Below are positions 5,443 through 8,135 of a stretch of DNA of 8,135 nucleotides, piece by piece. This DNA comes from Alistipes sp. (lineage in GTDB: Bacteria > Bacteroidota > Bacteroidia > Bacteroidales > Rikenellaceae). Below the pieces are notes generated by a model. That model had not been told where the DNA came from and searched no databases. It saw only the letters and a list, made by a program, of their open reading frames with translations. The DNA is taken from NCBI GenBank assembly GCA_017631135.1, contig JAGBTW010000038.1, positions 1-8,135 of the forward strand, given 5' to 3'. Both the position numbers and the translations under genes were made by a program. Every line of letters begins with the position of its first letter. The first letter of the stretch is position 1.

Positions 5443-6258
5443 TTAGAAAATACCACCAGCCTGCTGGCGATAGTCCAACATCTTGTAGTCACCAGTGAAT
5501 GTCACAACATTCAAGTTCTCGCTACCGTTGAAGATAATCTCGAGCTTAACAAGGTCGTCAGTAACGGTCAAAGTACCCTCGGCAAATGTCTCCTCGCCAA
5601 TCTGATTGCCATTTGCATCGTAGACCTTGTATATGCTGTACGACTCCAAGAATGTGCCAGCACGACCATCGTTATCGGGGTTGAAGGTGTAGACACCGTT
5701 GGGGATGCGGATGTGGTTGTAGTCCTCGGGGCGCTGATCAGAGTATATGTCAAGGAAATACTTGTAGCCAGCAGCGTAGAATGAGTCATTAGCATCGTAG
5801 TCGCTCTCCGAGAGTGCTATGTAGTAGTTGTAGTTGAAACCAGCATAGTCACCATAGTAGTGGCCAAGAATATATGGTGCCTCGGTAATAATCTCCTCGG
5901 GGCGATCCTTGCCCTTCTGTGTTACAGTCACATTGGTGCTGTAGTCGCCATAGCTTATGGTTATGACACCCACACGCTCGTCATAAGTGATGTTTGCATC
6001 TACCTTATACTCAATCTTGCCCATCTCCCTGTAGTTAAATGAGTTAATCCACTCAACATCAGCTGTAGCTTCAACAGTACATCCCTCGACAGGGTCAATA
6101 AGTTCATAGGTGATGATGCCCTGACCATTGCCACTGCCAACGCTTAAACTATCCTTTGAGGTGATCTTGATTGTTGCTTTCTCGGTTGAATTTATCGACA
6201 CCTCACATGCTGAAAGCATGATTGCAATGATGCCACATAGCAGAAGAATTCTTTTCAT
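5443..6258 (-). CDS. BACON-domain lipoprotein, function unknown
   Basis: A 271-residue exported lipoprotein. The start is the ATG at 6256-6258; an in-frame TTG two codons earlier would only add Met-Ile and is less likely. The signal peptide MKRILLLCGIIAIMLSAC ends in the lipobox LSAC, making Cys18 the lipidated residue. CEVS after it is not the Ser-Asp/Glu-rich surface-export signal, so the final location (periplasmic face or cell surface) is open. Residues about 36-116 resemble a BACON domain (Bacteroidetes-associated, immunoglobulin-like): GQGIITYEL, a VEW pair, and a final RVGVITISYGDYSTNVTVTQ typical of the closing strands. Residues 125-271 are rich in Tyr, Asp and Asn and look like an all-beta domain I do not recognise. 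BACON domains often accompany glycan-acting proteins, but no enzyme motif is visible. It is a single gene, divergent from the M15 peptidase gene. Confidence 0.85.
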   Translation of the reverse strand: MKRILLLCGIIAIMLSACEVSINSTEKATIKITSKDSLSVGSGNGQGIITYELIDPVEGCTVEATADVEWINSFNYREMGKIEYKVDANITYDERVGVITISYGDYSTNVTVTQKGKDRPEEIITEAPYILGHYYGDYAGFNYNYYIALSESDYDANDSFYAAGYKYFLDIYSDQRPEDYNHIRIPNGVYTFNPDNDGRAGTFLESYSIYKVYDANGNQIGEETFAEGTLTVTDDLVKLEIIFNGSENLNVVTFTGDYKMLDYRQQAGGIF

Positions 6259-6297
6259 AATCAATAGGTTATAATTATTTTAGTTTTAATCACGATA

Positions 6298-6305
6298 CAA
6301 AGATA
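6298..6305 (-). promoter_or_regulatory. -7 box for the BACON lipoprotein gene
   Basis: TATCTTTG on the minus strand (6298-6305) matches TAnnTTTG and is identical to the -7 boxes of feoB and the DUF456 gene. It lies 40 bases from the ATG at 6258. The expected -33 element is not clear. Confidence 0.6.
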
Positions 6306-6347
6306 ATTATTTTATCGTTTCACGACCTAATAAATGGGCGTTTATTG

Positions 6348-6355
6348 TATATTTG
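6348..6355 (+). promoter_or_regulatory. -7 box for the M15 peptidase gene
   Basis: TATATTTG at 6348-6355 matches TAnnTTTG. If used, transcription starts near 6362, only about 10 bases before the ATG at 6372, giving a very short leader. It also argues against the in-frame TTG at 6345 as the start codon. The -33 element is weak. Confidence 0.45.
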
Positions 6356-6371
6356 TGAAAAATTTATCGAC

Positions 6372-7088
6372 ATGATGCTCACTTTACTATCTATACTGCT
6401 ATCTGCGTGGTGTTACCCACCGCCTACGGATTTTGATACGAAGATGCGAGAGTACAACCTTGTGGATGTCACATCGCTCGACGGCTCAATACTCGTAGAT
6501 TTGAAGTATTCGACAACGGATAACTTCGTGGGCGTGGATATGTATGGCGACCTTGAGCGCGCTTATCTTGAGCGCGGGTTCGCAAATAGGGTAGTGGAGG
6601 CACAGCGTCTCTTGCAAAGTCAACACCCTGAATATACGCTACTTATCTATGATGCAGCGCGCCCCATAAGCGTACAGCGCGCTATGCGTAAGAGTGTGGA
6701 GGGTACGGCGTATGAAGGTTTTGTTGCCGATGGCTCGCGCGGTGGTCGCCACAACTATGGCGTTGCTGTGGACCTCACCATTGCAACGCTCGACGGCACG
6801 CCACTTGACATGGGTGCGGGGTTTGACGATTTCACCGTGGCGGCATCCGTAAAGGGCACGCCCGATAACGATAACCCCGAGACGCGCACGGTGGAGGTAT
6901 ACCGCAACTACATCATGGATATGGCAAAGCGTGGTATTATAAGCCTCGAGGCAGCGCAGAACCGCATCATGCTAATCGAGATTATGCACAGAGTAGGGTT
7001 GTATCCCTACCGCAGAGAGTGGTGGCACTTCGAGGAGATTACCTCAATCGCCACTACAAGAGAGAAATATAAACTGCTTGACTTTTAA
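6372..7088 (+). CDS. D-alanyl-D-alanine dipeptidase-type M15 peptidase (VanX/DdpX-like)
   Basis: A 238-residue zinc peptidase of family M15, counted from the ATG at 6372. An in-frame TTG at 6345 would add nine residues but overlaps the -7 box. The N-terminus MMLTLLSILLSAWC is a short export signal; Cys14 could be a lipid site, though Trp before it is a poor lipobox. Catalytic features read from the sequence: YDAARP (93-98), with Arg97 for substrate binding; SRGGRHNYGVAVDL (122-135), which carries the HxxGxAxD zinc motif with His127 and Asp134; and REWWHFEE (215-222), giving the catalytic base Glu216 and third zinc ligand His219. In between, DMGAGFDDF (146-154) is typical of the VanX branch. 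The family splits D-Ala-D-Ala. With no vanH/vanA partners, a role in peptidoglycan-dipeptide recycling in the cell envelope is more likely than glycopeptide resistance. Confidence 0.9.
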   Translation: MMLTLLSILLSAWCYPPPTDFDTKMREYNLVDVTSLDGSILVDLKYSTTDNFVGVDMYGDLERAYLERGFANRVVEAQRLLQSQHPEYTLLIYDAARPISVQRAMRKSVEGTAYEGFVADGSRGGRHNYGVAVDLTIATLDGTPLDMGAGFDDFTVAASVKGTPDNDNPETRTVEVYRNYIMDMAKRGIISLEAAQNRIMLIEIMHRVGLYPYRREWWHFEEITSIATTREKYKLLDF

Positions 7089-7102
7089 TAGTTTACATTT
7101 AA

Positions 7103-7591
7103 CTAAAACAGACAAGCGAATACATCCTTAAATATATAAACAAGTATATAAATACTGACAATCAGCTTGATGCCCGAGCTTGCGAAGAATGCAAGCAGCG
7201 AGCCGAAACCCACCTTAAGAGCCTGATTGAACTCTATTTTATTGCCTATAAGTTCGCCAATTACAGCTCCGACAAATGGACCCAAAATGATGCCTATAAG
7301 CCCGAAGAACACACCAAGTATAGCGCCAACGGTCGCACCCGCGATGCCATATTTAGTGCCGCCAAACTTCTTGCTGAAGTAACCTGGGAGGATGTAATCT
7401 AACACGATAGCCGCAGTAGATACGACACCAAATATTACGAGCTGTGTAACGGTTATCGTTGTTTCGCTTGTGAAGTACATGCAGAGCAAACCGCCGTACG
7501 AGAGCAACGTGCCAGGTATCACAGGCACAATAACGCCCACAAGACCCACAAGACCCAATATTATTGCAATGATAATTAATGCTATATCCAT
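7103..7591 (-). CDS. DUF456 family integral membrane protein
   Basis: A 162-residue, very hydrophobic protein matching DUF456, a family with no established function. Hydrophobic segments lie at about 2-24, 27-42, 47-69, 82-116 and 130-155. Family-like features are the early VGVIVPVIPGTLLSYGG (18-34), the DYILPGYFSKKFGGTKYG block (65-82), and a long Gly-rich stretch (GAILGVFFGLIGIILGPFVG, 89-108) ending GELIGNK, which resembles a glycine-zipper helix hairpin. The start is the ATG at 7591, preceded by a good -7 box; the N-terminus is already the first membrane segment, so no cleavable signal is expected. It converges on the M15 peptidase gene with only 14 bases between the stop codons and no visible hairpin there, so the two 3' ends must overlap. 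No functional link between them is implied. Confidence 0.9.
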   Translation of the reverse strand: MDIALIIIAIILGLVGLVGVIVPVIPGTLLSYGGLLCMYFTSETTITVTQLVIFGVVSTAAIVLDYILPGYFSKKFGGTKYGIAGATVGAILGVFFGLIGIILGPFVGAVIGELIGNKIEFNQALKVGFGSLLAFFASSGIKLIVSIYILVYIFKDVFACLF

Positions 7592-7613
7592 AGTTTACGT
7601 CATTTATTTAGGG

Positions 7614-7621
7614 CAAAGATA
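7614..7621 (-). promoter_or_regulatory. -7 box for the DUF456 gene
   Basis: TATCTTTG on the minus strand (7614-7621), 23 bases from the ATG, matches TAnnTTTG; the leader would be about 15 bases. No clear -33 element is seen. Confidence 0.6.
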
Positions 7622-7842
7622 CAAACTTTTTTCTCATAACTAACGCCATCCGCTCAAAGATTATTTTCTCGCGAGTCTGTCCGCATGTTTTTTTAATAGC
7701 AAAAATGTGGCACATAACTTATATTATGTTAAATTAAGTTAGAGGGGTAGTGCAATATAATATTGGTTGTAAGCATGAGAAATGGTACTTGGTGGCATGA
7801 TGATTCATATTTATTAAAGGAATTATATACTTTAGGCGTGTT

Positions 7843-7879
7843 CGTCATTGCGAGGCTTGGTACAAGCCGTGACAATCTC
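7843..7879. repeat. Hairpin repeat element of the CGTCATTGCGAGG type
   Basis: GGCTTG (7854-7859) and CAAGCC (7863-7868) form a perfect 6-bp stem with a GTA loop. ATTG (7847-7850) and CAAT (7873-7876) form an outer stem across an internal loop. The flanks CGTCATTGCGAGG and GTGACAATCTC are familiar from dispersed intergenic palindromes in several bacterial genomes. This rests on recall and the hairpin, not on a copy count. Confidence 0.65.
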
Positions 7880-7893
7880 ATTCGCAGTACTCT

Positions 7894-7922
7894 GTCATGC
7901 TGAGCGAAAGCGAAGCATCTCC
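7894..7922 (+). repeat. Dispersed repeat, copy 1 (GTCATGCTGAGCG...)
   Basis: It starts GTCATGCTGAGCGAAAGCG and ends AGCATCTCC. With one extra base it aligns to the reverse complement of copy 2 (7966-7993), and its first 21 bases align to copy 3 (8115-8135). It shows the internal pattern GCGAAAGCGAAGC. Copies 1 and 2 face each other, giving an imperfect inverted repeat of about 28-bp arms around 43 bases. Confidence 0.75.
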
Positions 7923-7965
7923 TCGAAGCCGACCATAGACTACGTTGATAGCGTATTGTCATGGA

Positions 7966-7993
7966 GGAGATTCTTCACTTCGTTCAGAATGAC
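7966..7993 (-). repeat. Dispersed repeat, copy 2, inverted
   Basis: On the minus strand it reads GTCATTCTGAACGAAGTG, then AAGAATCTCC. It is inverted relative to copies 1 and 3. Together with copy 1 it bounds a unit at 7894-7993 that could fold as one long imperfect hairpin. Confidence 0.75.
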
Positions 7994-8065
7994 GATCTGT
8001 TATACACGCAAAAAGAAAAAGAGAGAGTATCAGAGAGAGATTTTTGGGGAGAGATTTTTTTGATG

Positions 8066-8092
8066 GACTAAAGAGACTAAAGGGACATAAGG
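8066..8092 (+). repeat. 9-bp tandem repeat, three units
   Basis: GACTAAAGA (8066-8074), GACTAAAGG (8075-8083) and GACATAAGG (8084-8092) are head-to-tail copies differing at one or two positions. This is a short, decaying minisatellite of the kind that changes copy number between strains. It is outside any credible gene. Confidence 0.7.
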
Positions 8093-8114
8093 GATGATAG
8101 TATCAATAGAAAAT

Positions 8115-8135
8115 GTCATCCTGAACGGAGTGAAG
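8115..8135 (+). repeat. Dispersed repeat, copy 3, cut by window edge
   Basis: GTCATCCTGAACGGAGTG followed by AAG matches the first 21 bases of copy 1 with a few substitutions and has the same orientation. The expected end (ATCTCC) lies beyond the right edge. It may open a second inverted unit like 7894-7993. Confidence 0.65.

Larger units (their letters stand above)
7622..8135. other. Gene-free, repeat-bearing region at the right edge
   Basis: I see no credible gene in these bases. The open frames that cross it run through repeats and lack family features or codon bias. The first part (7622-7840) is A/T-rich and holds only a perfect 13-base palindrome, CAATATAATATTG (7753-7765). From 7843 on it carries the repeat elements listed separately, a purine-rich AGAG stretch (8008-8055) and a 9-bp tandem repeat. 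No tRNA, rRNA or mobile-element gene is visible. Confidence 0.7.

Noticed and set aside
6256..6264. TTG start two codons before the lipoprotein ATG
   Set aside because: Adds only Met-Ile before a normal Lys-Arg signal-peptide start; ATG at 6258 is the usual choice.
6345..6374. TTG start giving a 247-residue M15 peptidase
   Set aside because: The TTG overlaps the -7 box, and the added nine residues (with Glu, Lys, Asp) spoil the export signal; the ATG at 6372 is preferred.
7729..8063. Open frames in the right-hand repeat region (7729-7962 minus, 7848-8063 plus)
   Set aside because: Their translations are made of the repeat elements themselves and low-complexity sequence; such repeats often create false short genes.
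7894..8135. CRISPR array
   Set aside because: The repeats are inverted as well as direct, imperfect, unevenly spaced and not accompanied by cas genes.

Overview
The window reads as chromosomal DNA of a Bacteroidales bacterium. Upstream of several genes there are -7 boxes of the Bacteroidetes type (TAnnTTTG), Shine-Dalgarno sequences are absent, and the gene families fit this order: a FeoA-FeoB fusion, a 58-residue histone H1-like protein, a TonB-dependent receptor with a carboxypeptidase-regulatory-like N-terminal domain, and a BACON-domain lipoprotein. A Rikenellaceae/Alistipes-like source is possible, but I cannot settle the genus.

Layout. 1-809 (minus) is the 5' part of feoB, running off the left edge. 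1069-1245 (plus) is a small histone H1-like gene with a clear promoter and a hairpin terminator. 1527-5278 (plus) is a four-gene run: a PqqD-like protein, a secreted His/Cys-rich protein, a 787-residue TonB-dependent receptor with a cysteine cluster in its plug, and a secreted heavy-metal-associated (HMA) protein with a strictly alternating histidine tail. It ends in a strong 15-bp-stem terminator. A 20-bp inverted repeat lies between that terminator and a convergent BACON lipoprotein gene (5443-6258, minus). A divergent D-Ala-D-Ala dipeptidase-type M15 peptidase gene follows (6372-7088, plus), then a DUF456 membrane-protein gene (7103-7591, minus). The last 544 bases have no credible gene. 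They hold three copies of a dispersed repeat (GTCATnCTGARCG-type), an adjacent hairpin element and a short 9-bp tandem repeat.

How the genes may work together. The most interesting part is 1527-5278. Three of its four products look built to bind soft or transition metals outside the cytoplasm: the His/Cys-rich protein, the receptor with Cys135/139/140 in the plug region, and the HMA protein with CxxC, a CC pair and nine alternating histidines. The inferred role is capture of a metal (copper is the best guess, zinc possible) or a metal complex at the outer membrane, with hand-off in the periplasm. The leading PqqD-like gene is unexpected because this family normally presents peptides to a radical SAM enzyme, and none is encoded here. 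feoB nearby is a separate, divergently transcribed iron system.
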